From: DATKZS01 sp035527835 [NCBI: bacterium]
GTDB lineage: Bacteria; RBG-13-61-14
Length of the DNA: 64,000 nt
Direction of reading: 5' to 3'
Assembly (NCBI GenBank): GCA_035527835.1
Contig: DATKZS010000093.1
Span: forward strand, 1-64,000
Shown here one piece after another: positions 26,197-33,952 of the stretch (its first letter is position 1; each line of letters opens with the position of its first letter). The position numbers and the translations under genes are program-made. The notes under the pieces were generated by a model. It was not told where the DNA came from. It did not search any database and saw only the letters and a list, made by a program, of their open reading frames with translations.

Positions 26197-26263
26197 GGTT
26201 TGGGGTTTGAGGTTTGTGGTTTGGGGTTTGAACCACAAACCACAAACTTCAAACCACAAACTT
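26197..26263. repeat. Family A hairpin (copy 2)
   Basis: GGTTTGGGGTTTGAGG-type words (26197-26230) pair with inverse CAAACC words (26231-26263) with almost no loop. It begins two nt after the LUD stop codon and ends nine nt before the next start codon, displacing any SD. Confidence 0.9.
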
Positions 26264-26271
26264 TTACAGCC

Positions 26272-27171
26272 ATGGACAGAACCGCCATATCCCACGAAAC
26301 TTGGCCCATCAACGGCATCATGATGCGCGTGGCCCGGGCCGGGTCCGGCCCCGCCGTGGTGCTGCTCCACGGCTTCCCCGAGCTCTGGTATTCGTGGCGG
26401 CGCGTGATCCCCATGCTCGCCCCGCGCTTTTCCGTGTTCGCACCCGACCTGCGCGGCATGGGCGGGAGCGAGGTGTCGAGGGGCGGCTATGACACGTTCA
26501 ACCTGGCGCGCGACGTGGCCGAGGTGATCGAGCGGGCGGGTCAGGGCGCGCCGGTGCTGCTGGTGGGCCACGACTGGGGCGGGGTGATCGGCTGGCACGT
26601 GGCCGCTTCCTATCCGTCCCTGGTCAGCGGCTACGTGGCGGCGGCCGGGCCGCACCCGGCGCGCTACAGCCAGCTCCTGCGCACCGACCGCCGCCAGCTT
26701 TTCATGAGCCTCTACACCCTCTTCTTCCAGGTCCCGCTGCTGCCCGAGCTCGCGCTGACGCTTGGCCGCGGCGCGGTCATGATGCGCTTCATGCAACGGA
26801 GCATGGTCCGGCCCGGCGCGCTCGCCCCCGAAGAAGCCCTGGTCTATCGCGAGGCCTGGTCGAGCTTCAAGAACATGCGCGCCGGCCTCAATTACTATCG
26901 CGCCGCCGCCCGGTCCATGGCCCGGTCCAGCCATTATTACAAGGGCCACAAGGTCCGCTGCCCGTCGCTCGTGGTATGGGGCGACTCCGACAAATACCTG
27001 TCTCTGGCCCAGACCCGGGGCCTGGAAAGGTGGTGCGAGCCGGAGCCGCGTGTTAAAATTATCCCTCACTGCGGACACTGGATCGCCCAGGAAGCGCCGG
27101 AAGAGCTTTGTGACGCAATCATGGAATTCCATCATGACGTTAAAGCGGCTCCGGCGGAGCAAAAGATATGA
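26272..27171 (+). CDS. Epoxide-hydrolase-like alpha/beta hydrolase
   Basis: A 299-residue enzyme of the haloalkane dehalogenase/epoxide hydrolase branch. Motifs are LLHGFPELWYSWRRVI (HGxP oxyanion loop), the nucleophile Asp in VGHDWGGVIGW, the acid in VVWGDSDKYL and His in HCGHWIAQEAPEE. The aspartate nucleophile with HGFPE points to epoxide hydrolase rather than esterase. The start is placed at ATG 26272 because the upstream frame to 26200 is translated family A repeat. No SD can be seen, since the hairpin occupies that position. Its last four nt overlap the pyrF start (ATGA). Confidence 0.86.
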   Translation: MDRTAISHETWPINGIMMRVARAGSGPAVVLLHGFPELWYSWRRVIPMLAPRFSVFAPDLRGMGGSEVSRGGYDTFNLARDVAEVIERAGQGAPVLLVGHDWGGVIGWHVAASYPSLVSGYVAAAGPHPARYSQLLRTDRRQLFMSLYTLFFQVPLLPELALTLGRGAVMMRFMQRSMVRPGALAPEEALVYREAWSSFKNMRAGLNYYRAAARSMARSSHYYKGHKVRCPSLVVWGDSDKYLSLAQTRGLERWCEPEPRVKIIPHCGHWIAQEAPEELCDAIMEFHHDVKAAPAEQKI

Positions 27172-27905
27172 AAAAAATCAGCGCGCGCGATATTTTAATA
27201 TACGCCCTTGACGCGGATGGCATTGCTGACGCCCGTGAACAGGTAAAGCGCTTGCAGGGCGCCGTGAGCGTCTTCAAGATCGGCTTTCAGCTCTTCCTGC
27301 GCGAGGGGACCAGGGCCGTAAAGATGGTGCATGAAGAGGGCGGAAAAGTTTTTCTCGACCTCAAGTTCCACGACATCCCGAGCACGGTGGAAAAGGCCGC
27401 GCGCGAGGCCGTGCGCATGGGCGTGTTCATGTTCAACGTGCACGCGGGCGGCGGCCGGGCCATGATGCAGGCGGCGGTGAAGGGCGCGAGGGAGGAAGCG
27501 GCCAGGATCGGATTTCCGGTCCCGCGCGTGCTCGGTGTCACCGTGCTCACCAGCCTGGACCGGGAAGCGGTCAGGGAGATCGGCTTCCGCAAAGGCCCGG
27601 CCGGGCAGGCCGAGGCATTGGCCGCGCTGGCCGCCAGGTCCGGACTGGCCGGCGTGGTGGCGTCGCCCCGCGAAGCCGCCCGGATCAAGAAGATCGCCGG
27701 CCGCGAATTCCTGGTGGTGTGCCCCGGCATCCGGCCTTCCGGAGCGGACAAGGGAGACCAGTCCCGGATCGAGACGCCCGCCGCCGCCGTTAAAGCCGGC
27801 GCCGACTACCTCGTGGTCGGCCGCCCCATCCGCGACGCCAGGGACCCGGCCGCCGCGGCCCGGGCCATCATGGAGGAAGCGTTGAACGCGCGAAGAGGGA
27901 AGTAG
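27168..27905 (+). CDS. pyrF: Orotidine-5'-phosphate decarboxylase
   Basis: PyrF makes UMP from OMP. The 245-residue TIM barrel has the catalytic Asp64-x-Lys66-x2-Asp69 array in FLDLKFHDIPSTV and the phosphate-binding end VVGRPIRDARDP. The order FKIGFQLFL, then the DxKxxD array, then NVHAGGG is typical of bacterial PyrF. It overlaps the hydrolase gene by four nt, so the two are translationally coupled although functionally unrelated. No other pyrimidine gene is near. Confidence 0.96.
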   Translation: MKKISARDILIYALDADGIADAREQVKRLQGAVSVFKIGFQLFLREGTRAVKMVHEEGGKVFLDLKFHDIPSTVEKAAREAVRMGVFMFNVHAGGGRAMMQAAVKGAREEAARIGFPVPRVLGVTVLTSLDREAVREIGFRKGPAGQAEALAALAARSGLAGVVASPREAARIKKIAGREFLVVCPGIRPSGADKGDQSRIETPAAAVKAGADYLVVGRPIRDARDPAAAARAIMEEALNARRGK

Positions 27906-27922
27906 GCAAGGAGGCGGTAACG

Positions 27923-28474
27923 ATGACGAGGAATTTTAACAAGGCGTACCTGATCTTTTTCGCGCCGCTCGTTCTGGCCCTGGGCGGCATGCTCATCAAC
28001 CCGGGGAATGGAGTTTCCGCGAGGATGGACAGTCCGCAAATGGTCCGCTATCAAGACGGCTTCGTCCTCCACGGCGACACCTCGGTCCCCGATGAAAATT
28101 TGATCAAGCAGTACCAGGACAAAATCCCGGAGACGCTGATGCTGAACAAGCTCGCCAAGAAGCTCCCGCCCGTTCCTTACAATCACAAGCAGCACGTGGA
28201 CCTGAAGACGGCGCATTGCGGCAACTGCCACCATGAGGACGTGAAGAACATCAAGCCCTGCTGGGAATGCCACAATGAAAAGCCCGCCGACCCCAAGTCC
28301 CCCGAATACCTCAAGGCCTATCACGGCCTCTGCGTCGAGTGCCACAAGGCCGTCAAGTCCAAGAAGGGCCTCGGGGACGGCGACAAGCCCCCCGACAAGA
28401 AATGCTACGACTGCCACCTCAAGCCCGAAGGCGGAGCCGATCCTTCAGCTGAACCGGCATCCGAGCCGAAATAA
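27923..28474 (+). CDS. Tetraheme class III cytochrome c
   Basis: A 183-residue exported cytochrome with a signal peptide (LIFFAPLVLALGGML, residues 10-24) and four CxxCH heme sites: 99-103, 113-117, 137-141 and 161-165. Additional histidines before the first site (NHKQH at 88-91) can be distal ligands, giving bis-His c3-type hemes. It is presumably a periplasmic electron carrier. The C-terminal tail is acidic and disordered. The SD AAGGAGG is clear. A terminator-like hairpin follows. The convergent neighbour is an exported flavoprotein oxidoreductase, a possible redox partner. Confidence 0.9.
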   Translation: MTRNFNKAYLIFFAPLVLALGGMLINPGNGVSARMDSPQMVRYQDGFVLHGDTSVPDENLIKQYQDKIPETLMLNKLAKKLPPVPYNHKQHVDLKTAHCGNCHHEDVKNIKPCWECHNEKPADPKSPEYLKAYHGLCVECHKAVKSKKGLGDGDKPPDKKCYDCHLKPEGGADPSAEPASEPK

Positions 28475-28477
28475 AGT

Positions 28478-28509
28478 CAAGGGCGCGAAAGGCCACGCCC
28501 TTGTTTATT
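28478..28509 (+). terminator. Terminator-like hairpin after the cytochrome gene
   Basis: CAAGGGCG (28478-28485) pairs with CGCCCTTG (28496-28503), followed by TTTATT. The U-run is short, so efficiency is uncertain. It lies between convergent genes. Confidence 0.5.
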
Positions 28510-28525
28510 ATCTCACACGGCTTGA

Positions 28526-30142
28526 CTACTTCTTGCTATCCTGGGCGATGATGAGGTCCGCGGCCATGATGCCGGAAACCAGGACCGCTGACTGGCCTCC
28601 GGCAGGGAATGTCCATGCCCCGGCCAGGTACAGGTTTTTGATGGGAGTTTCCTGTTTAAGCCGCTTCATCAAGCTCTGGTCCAGAGTATTATCCCAGCCG
28701 AAGATGCTGCCGCCCGGGTTGAGCGTGTAATGTTCCATGGTCCGGGGCGACCCCACCTCAAAGACCTCCAGGTGCTTGCTCAAGTCGGGCAGGTATTTCT
28801 CCGCCCTTTTGACGAAGATCATTCCGGTCTGTTCTTTCAGTTCCTTGTACTTTTTGTAATCTTCCTTTTCATGCCAGCCGTCTTGCCAGTCATAGGGCAG
28901 TATGGCCGTGATGACGATGACGTTTTTGCCGGCGGGCGCCACCTTGGGATCCACCAGGCTGTAGTTGAGTATGGCGTAGGGGGAGTGGTCCGGATCTCCT
29001 TTCTTGAACATGGCGAAATTGGCAGCCTGGTCGTAAGTCACGTTCTCGAAAATCTCGTGGGCGCCCCCCGGGAAAAATTCGCGGTAATCCTTGTCCACTC
29101 CCATGTATACCTGGAAGCAGGAGAGCCCGATCTTCATGTTCTCGACCCGCTTAACGTAATCCGGCGGAAGCAGCTCCTTGCCGACCATCTGGAAGAGAGT
29201 GGCGGGGGCGTTGGCGTTGGACACCACGTATCGGGAGCGGAATTCCCGGCCGTCATTGACCTGGACCCCAGTGGCCTGGCCTTTTTCAATGATGATTTTG
29301 GTTACCAGGGTGTCCAGCAGGATTTCGCCTCCGTTCTCCTGGATGACCGCGGCCAACGCGTTTGACACGGATTGCGATCCTCCCTCGAAGTAATAATACC
29401 CGCCCCGATGGTAGGAGTTCCACATCATGGCGAACACGATCGCGGGCACATCGTCCGGGGAGGCCCCCAGGAACCCGGCAAGCTGGGTGAAGACCGCAAT
29501 GAGCTTCTGGTCATGGATATGCTTGTCCAGGAGGCTGGAGAGCGGCTTGTTCCAGAAGCGAACAATGGTGTATATGCAGCCGGGATTCTTGGCCAAAATG
29601 CGCAGGGACGGGCCGAAGTCGCCGCTCTGAAGGCCAAGCAAGCTGGACATGCCGTCATTGATCCGTTCCAGGTCCTTGAACAGACCCCCGATGCCTTTAG
29701 CCTCCGAGGGGAACATCTGTTTGAGCATGGCCTCGTATTTGTTCACGTCCGCGGGGACATTAATGGTGAAGTCGGGATATGCGGCGCGGTACATGGGATC
29801 CAGCTTGATCGGCTTGACCTTGTCCAGGATGCCGAGTTTCTTAAAGGTGGGAATGTTCATCCCGGTTTGCGGATCCAGGCCGTCCATGGCGTGGAGCGAG
29901 ACCTCGAAGGTGTAAGGATAACGCTCGAAGCTGGTCATGTACCCGCCGACTTTCTCATGCTGCTCCAGCACCAGGACCTTTTCTCCGTTCTTCGCCAGGG
30001 TTGCCGCCGCGCCCAGTCCACCCCCGCCCGCGCCGACCACGATCACGTCATACACCGTGTTTGGCGCGGCGGTCGCGATGTTTGGGCCAAGGAGCAATAT
30101 AACCGCCAACACCCATGAGCAAAGATAAAATTTTCGATTCAT
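28526..30142 (-). CDS. Exported phytoene-desaturase/RetSat-like FAD oxidoreductase
   Basis: A 538-residue flavoprotein of the CrtI/carotenoid isomerase/RetSat superfamily. A signal peptide (SWVLAVILLLGPNIATAA, about 9-26) precedes the dinucleotide fold VGAGGGGLGAAATLAKNG (about 36-53) with the LEQHEKVGGYMTSF motif. The C-terminal FAD-closing motif is LYLAGAWTFPAGGQSAV. Most members are cytoplasmic; here the signal lacks a twin arginine, so FAD would be loaded after Sec export, or the N-terminus acts as a membrane anchor facing the cytoplasm. The substrate is probably a polyene or other lipid. The SD is GGAGGG. The gene is convergent with the tetraheme cytochrome. Confidence 0.82.
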   Translation of the reverse strand: MNRKFYLCSWVLAVILLLGPNIATAAPNTVYDVIVVGAGGGGLGAAATLAKNGEKVLVLEQHEKVGGYMTSFERYPYTFEVSLHAMDGLDPQTGMNIPTFKKLGILDKVKPIKLDPMYRAAYPDFTINVPADVNKYEAMLKQMFPSEAKGIGGLFKDLERINDGMSSLLGLQSGDFGPSLRILAKNPGCIYTIVRFWNKPLSSLLDKHIHDQKLIAVFTQLAGFLGASPDDVPAIVFAMMWNSYHRGGYYYFEGGSQSVSNALAAVIQENGGEILLDTLVTKIIIEKGQATGVQVNDGREFRSRYVVSNANAPATLFQMVGKELLPPDYVKRVENMKIGLSCFQVYMGVDKDYREFFPGGAHEIFENVTYDQAANFAMFKKGDPDHSPYAILNYSLVDPKVAPAGKNVIVITAILPYDWQDGWHEKEDYKKYKELKEQTGMIFVKRAEKYLPDLSKHLEVFEVGSPRTMEHYTLNPGGSIFGWDNTLDQSLMKRLKQETPIKNLYLAGAWTFPAGGQSAVLVSGIMAADLIIAQDSKK

Positions 30143-30230
30143 TTCCGGCCCTCCTATTAACTGATATTTGTTATCGTGAAGTCCGTCATGAATGCAGGCT
30201 CAATGGAAAAGCTCCTTGGGAGTTGAGAGT

Positions 30231-30797
30231 CTAAATGAGCACGAACCAATAGTCGCTGAGCTCTCCCGTGCGCTCCTCCTGCGGCTTGAGCACGCTCCTG
30301 ACCCGCGCCCCGATCTCGATTTCCTTGCCCTCTACCGGATGCACGATCTGCCAGTGCGCGTTGTCGGCCGCGTCAACCTTGATGAACGATGGACACAATT
30401 TCAGGAGCTCGCCCTGTTTCGAGGTCCCGCGGATCAACCGGCTCCACGAGACGCACTTGCCCTCCACCACCGGCCCGAGCCTCACGTACTCGTACTCCAA
30501 GAGCTTGCCCTGCTTGATGCAGCGGTGGCACACCGGCCGCTGCGGCGGGAACACGGTGAAGCCGCAGGCCGGGCATTTCCCCGCGTAAAACATCCCGTTG
30601 TCCCGGACCTCGCGGAAGAAGCGCGAAGCGTGGTTCATGCTCCGGTACAAGGTGGTGCCGATGCGATAGGGCACGAACAGAAGCTCACCGGTGGCCGGCG
30701 CATCGGTCATCTCTTTTTCCATGACCTTCATGAGCTGTTCCACCGGAATCTGTTGTTTCCGGGCCAGCGCCTCAACCGCTTTTTTCGATAGGGCCAT
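30231..30797 (-). CDS. DUF35 zinc-ribbon/OB-fold protein (thiolase partner)
   Basis: A 188-residue protein with an N-terminal helix pair, a rubredoxin-like zinc ribbon (Cys75, Cys78, Cys90, Cys93 in CPACG and CHRC) and a C-terminal OB fold (about 100-180). Such DUF35 proteins bind thiolase-fold enzymes and act as acyl-CoA-binding or channelling subunits, as in BbsA, ChsH2 and archaeal HMG-CoA synthase complexes. It lies directly downstream of the thiolase-fold gene, separated by a family B hairpin. ATG 30797 has AAAGGAG at proper spacing; longer frames read into the repeat. Confidence 0.88.
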   Translation of the reverse strand: MALSKKAVEALARKQQIPVEQLMKVMEKEMTDAPATGELLFVPYRIGTTLYRSMNHASRFFREVRDNGMFYAGKCPACGFTVFPPQRPVCHRCIKQGKLLEYEYVRLGPVVEGKCVSWSRLIRGTSKQGELLKLCPSFIKVDAADNAHWQIVHPVEGKEIEIGARVRSVLKPQEERTGELSDYWFVLI

Positions 30798-30842
30798 TAC
30801 GGATCTCCTTTCCGTGTAAACATAATCCGAGCCGGGATGAGG

Positions 30843-30937
30843 GAGGCTTGAGGTTTGAGGCTTGAGGAAGAGGGCCGCGCCACTCCTCACACCTCAAGCC
30901 CCAAGCCCCAAGCCCAAGCCCAAGCCCCAAGCCTCTC
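30843..30937. repeat. Family B hairpin (copy 2)
   Basis: GGCTTGAGG words (30843-30869) pair with five inverse AAGCC words (30884-30936). It abuts the stop codon of the thiolase-like gene (30938) and separates it from the DUF35 gene. Confidence 0.88.
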
Positions 30938-32173
30938 TCAATACTCGAACACCGCCCCGTAACAATAGCAGTCGCCCGGCCCGCCCATGCCCTTGAGCGC
31001 TCCGCGGAGCGGCCGGCCCGGGAATTTCACCTGCGCGTCCCCGGCCTGGCCGGTGAGCTGGTTGAAGATCCACCCGGCCTGCGCGATGTTGGAGGCGCCC
31101 ACCGGATGGCCGAGCCCGATCAGTCCTCCGGAGAGGTTCATGGGGAGCTTCCCGTCGCGCCAGAAAAATCCGTCGGCGAGCAGGGCCGAGGTCTCCTGCC
31201 ATGACTTGGTGATCCCGATCTCGATCAGCGCCATGTAGACCACGTGGGTGAAGGGGTCGTGGATCTCGAGCAGCGAGAGGTCCTTTTTCGGGTCCTTGAT
31301 GCCCGCGCCCTGATAGGCCCGCTGCATGGCCAGCACTCCGCACATGTACTTGGAAACGGTGGGGCGAAGTCCCACGAGCCCGGTGTCGGTGGACCCGCCC
31401 GCGCCGGTGATCCAGACCACTTGGTCCGCTACTTTCAGCTCCTTTGCCTTTTGCTCCGAGATCAGGAGCAGCGCCGCGGCGCCTTCCGTGATCTGGCAGT
31501 TGTGCTTTCTCCGGAAGGGCGCGGCGATCATGGGCGATTCCTTGACCGCCTCCACCGTGTACGGCTTCTGGCCAAAGCAATGGGCGTCGGGAATGAGGAG
31601 CGCGTTGTTGTGATGGTGCACGGCGATCTCGGAGGCCTCGTCCTCCGTGGGGTGGCCCTCGTGCTCGGCGATGAAGGCGTTCACGGTGTTGGCGTAGCTG
31701 GTGGCCGCGGTCACGCCGAGCGGCTCTTCCCAGATGGTGTCCGCGGAAAAGGAGATGGCCTTGAGCACTTCGGACACGGTGTTTCCGGTCGCGAAGTCCT
31801 TGCAGTCGTATCCTTTTTCGAATCCGAGGACCAGGGTGACGTCGGAGCGGCCGGAAAGGGTGTAGGTGACCCCGGCGTCGAGGGCCGCGGCCCCGGTGGC
31901 GCCGCCGGCGGCCACCCGCATGGTGTGCTTGAGCTCCAGGCCCAGGGTCTCGTTGACGTAGATGTCGCCCATGATCTGGCCCCGGAACAGCGGGTTGTAA
32001 TGACCATACACGGCAACGTCAATGAGCTCGGGCGCGATCCCGGCGCTGTGCAGGGCGCGGACGTAAGCGATGGCGGCCAGGTGGTTGTAGTCCTTGTCGT
32101 GGATGGCCGGACCGAACTTGCTCATTCCGAACCCGAGAATTCCGACCTTTCCGCGTACTCCGGTCAAGGCCAT
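30938..32173 (-). CDS. SCP2-type thiolase-fold protein lacking the catalytic cysteines
   Basis: A 411-residue thiolase-superfamily protein (LVLGFEKG, GGLIGLGHPVGAS with His356). The usual nucleophile Cys in NCATGSTAL-like segments is replaced: here it reads GGATGAAAL with Gly91. The second site, normally HDC, reads His305-Asp306-Pro307. Proteins of this type paired with DUF35, such as Ltp2 with ChsH2 in steroid side-chain degradation, act as retro-aldolases rather than thiolases. The adjacent DUF35 gene supports that. It may also be a non-catalytic scaffold. ATG 32173 is preceded by AGGAGG; the longer frame to 32245 has no SD. Confidence 0.85.
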   Translation of the reverse strand: MALTGVRGKVGILGFGMSKFGPAIHDKDYNHLAAIAYVRALHSAGIAPELIDVAVYGHYNPLFRGQIMGDIYVNETLGLELKHTMRVAAGGATGAAALDAGVTYTLSGRSDVTLVLGFEKGYDCKDFATGNTVSEVLKAISFSADTIWEEPLGVTAATSYANTVNAFIAEHEGHPTEDEASEIAVHHHNNALLIPDAHCFGQKPYTVEAVKESPMIAAPFRRKHNCQITEGAAALLLISEQKAKELKVADQVVWITGAGGSTDTGLVGLRPTVSKYMCGVLAMQRAYQGAGIKDPKKDLSLLEIHDPFTHVVYMALIEIGITKSWQETSALLADGFFWRDGKLPMNLSGGLIGLGHPVGASNIAQAGWIFNQLTGQAGDAQVKFPGRPLRGALKGMGGPGDCYCYGAVFEY

Positions 32174-32309
32174 GATAAAAACCTCCTCTTGGAAAGAGCG
32201 GTTAGACTTGGTGCCAAGTATAGGCCGCTTGCCGGGCCTTTTCAAATAACATCAACTATGCGATAATGCTTTAATATTGCGGCCGGTAATCGCCGGCGCT
32301 ATTTTTCGC

Positions 32310-32338
32310 TTGACAATCAGCGTAAATTTTTCTAAAAA
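32310..32338 (+). promoter_or_regulatory. Sigma-70-type promoter of the FadL-like gene
   Basis: A perfect TTGACA (32310-32315), 17-nt spacer and TAAAAA (32333-32338) lie 130 nt upstream of the ATG at 32469, leaving a leader of about 125 nt. Confidence 0.55.
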
Positions 32339-32468
32339 GACACGGGGGGGAGGGTCGGTCCGGGCAAGTAAATTAATGATTCCGGGCCGCGAGGATAAGA
32401 ATAAATCGTTTTTTAAAACTGATGAAAAGAGGGGAAGGCAGGACTTAATGCGAGTCATGGAGGGATTC

Positions 32469-33911
32469 ATGGGCAGAAAGGCAGTAATGGGGATGGCCAT
32501 GGCGCTGATCGTGTCGTGGCCGGTCATGGGCAGGGCCGATACGCTATCAACGATGGGGGCTTCGTCGCGGGGCACGGCAATGGGCGGCGCGATGATCGCG
32601 ATCGCGGACGGGTGGGAGGCCGCTTATTACAATTCCTCGGCTCTGGCCTTGTCCCGCAACTCGTCCTCGATCCAGTACAGCCAGATCAGCGGCAGCTTAT
32701 ACGCCAACAAGAATGATGAGCTGGCGGATGGATCGATGGTCAAGGTCGGGATCAACCACCGATTCCTCCGCGACCGGATCGGAGTGGGCATGCTGATCGG
32801 ACTCGGCGGGTCTGGCGGCAGCGACCTCTCGTCCCTGTTTGACATCAACAAGCTGCTGGGCGGCGGCGGGCCGCCCAACTGGAGCTGGCAGAACTACAAG
32901 GACTCCATGCCCCTGCTTCTGTCCGTGGGCTTTGGCTTCAGGATCACGGATTGGCTCTCCGTCGGGATTACCGCCTATGAAAAGCCCCTGATGGTGTCAA
33001 CGGGCAATATGGCTTTCCTGATCGTTGATCCCATAGTTAAAGCCACCCTCGGCCTGGACTCCGGGAAGATTTACTCCAATCTCCACGGGTTCGGGTTCAG
33101 CGCGGGCGGCGACCCGAGAGCTGATTTCGTCACCGGGTTCAACGTGACCTTCCGTCCGATCAAATATTTGAGCCTGGGCTACTCCTATACTCCGGAGACC
33201 TGGGCGCGCTACAAGATACGGGCTGAGCTGCCGGGAGGCCAGGGCGGCCTCCTTGCGGACGATTGGTTTTTCTTGATTGACATGAAGGTCCCGGGCCACG
33301 TGGAGACCACGGTTTACGGCGGCGCGGCCAACCTTCCCATCCCCTGGAATGACGGCTGGCTCACCCTGGCCTACTCCCGCGAGCTCCAGAACTGGGACGG
33401 ATTCTTTCCCAGTACCGTGACGTATGATTGGGACGCCACGACCCGTTGGAACCCGGAGTCGTTCGCGAACAAGCTGCCGCGCGACCCGGGCTTGGAGGAC
33501 GTGGCCTTCGACCGCTTCGGTTTCGAGTACAAGGGCGACGCCTCGCCCCTCTTGTTCTGGAAGCTGAAAAAACTTTCCAACCCCCGCTTCGCCGTGCGCG
33601 GCGGATATTACCACTGGAACTCTCCCCAGCCCGACGCCAACTATACCTGGCAAGTGGCCATGATTGATTCCGACGCCGACGTTTACTCCTTTGGCCTGGG
33701 GTTCGGCTATGACCGGGTGAAAAAGGCCGGAACCGGCGGCGGCGCGCCGCCGCGGGTGGAGATTGATCTGCATTTCCAGCAGACGAACCTGGAGGACCGG
33801 GACTACAGAATGCTGCCGAACGAGTACGGCTCGGTTCCGCTCGAGAACTACCTGGTCAAGACCTCGGGCGGCATCAGCCAGGTAGGCATCCAGGTAACGT
33901 GGTGGCAGTGA
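32469..33911 (+). CDS. FadL/TodX (OMPP1) family outer-membrane channel
   Basis: A 480-residue outer-membrane beta-barrel. The signal peptide (VMGMAMALIVSWPVMGRA, about 6-23) is followed by the FadL hatch-type N-terminus, with MGASSRGTAMGGAMIAIADG and YYNSSALA. Alternating amphipathic strands fill the rest and the chain ends IQVTWWQ, with aromatic residues near the end. FadL proteins take up long-chain fatty acids or hydrophobic aromatics, which would suit the adjacent thiolase-fold/DUF35 pair and the flavoprotein. ATG 32469 is chosen for its GGAGGG site; ATG 32448 is possible. The next gene starts 42 nt after the stop. Confidence 0.85.
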   Translation: MGRKAVMGMAMALIVSWPVMGRADTLSTMGASSRGTAMGGAMIAIADGWEAAYYNSSALALSRNSSSIQYSQISGSLYANKNDELADGSMVKVGINHRFLRDRIGVGMLIGLGGSGGSDLSSLFDINKLLGGGGPPNWSWQNYKDSMPLLLSVGFGFRITDWLSVGITAYEKPLMVSTGNMAFLIVDPIVKATLGLDSGKIYSNLHGFGFSAGGDPRADFVTGFNVTFRPIKYLSLGYSYTPETWARYKIRAELPGGQGGLLADDWFFLIDMKVPGHVETTVYGGAANLPIPWNDGWLTLAYSRELQNWDGFFPSTVTYDWDATTRWNPESFANKLPRDPGLEDVAFDRFGFEYKGDASPLLFWKLKKLSNPRFAVRGGYYHWNSPQPDANYTWQVAMIDSDADVYSFGLGFGYDRVKKAGTGGGAPPRVEIDLHFQQTNLEDRDYRMLPNEYGSVPLENYLVKTSGGISQVGIQVTWWQ

Positions 33912-33952
33912 TGAAGGGGCGGACCATGGCGAAGCTAAATGGAGGTCGTCAG

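Noticed and set aside
26200-26271. N-terminal extension of the epoxide-hydrolase-like protein
   Set aside because: Those 24 codons are translated family A repeat with no SD; the protein family starts near Met at 26272.
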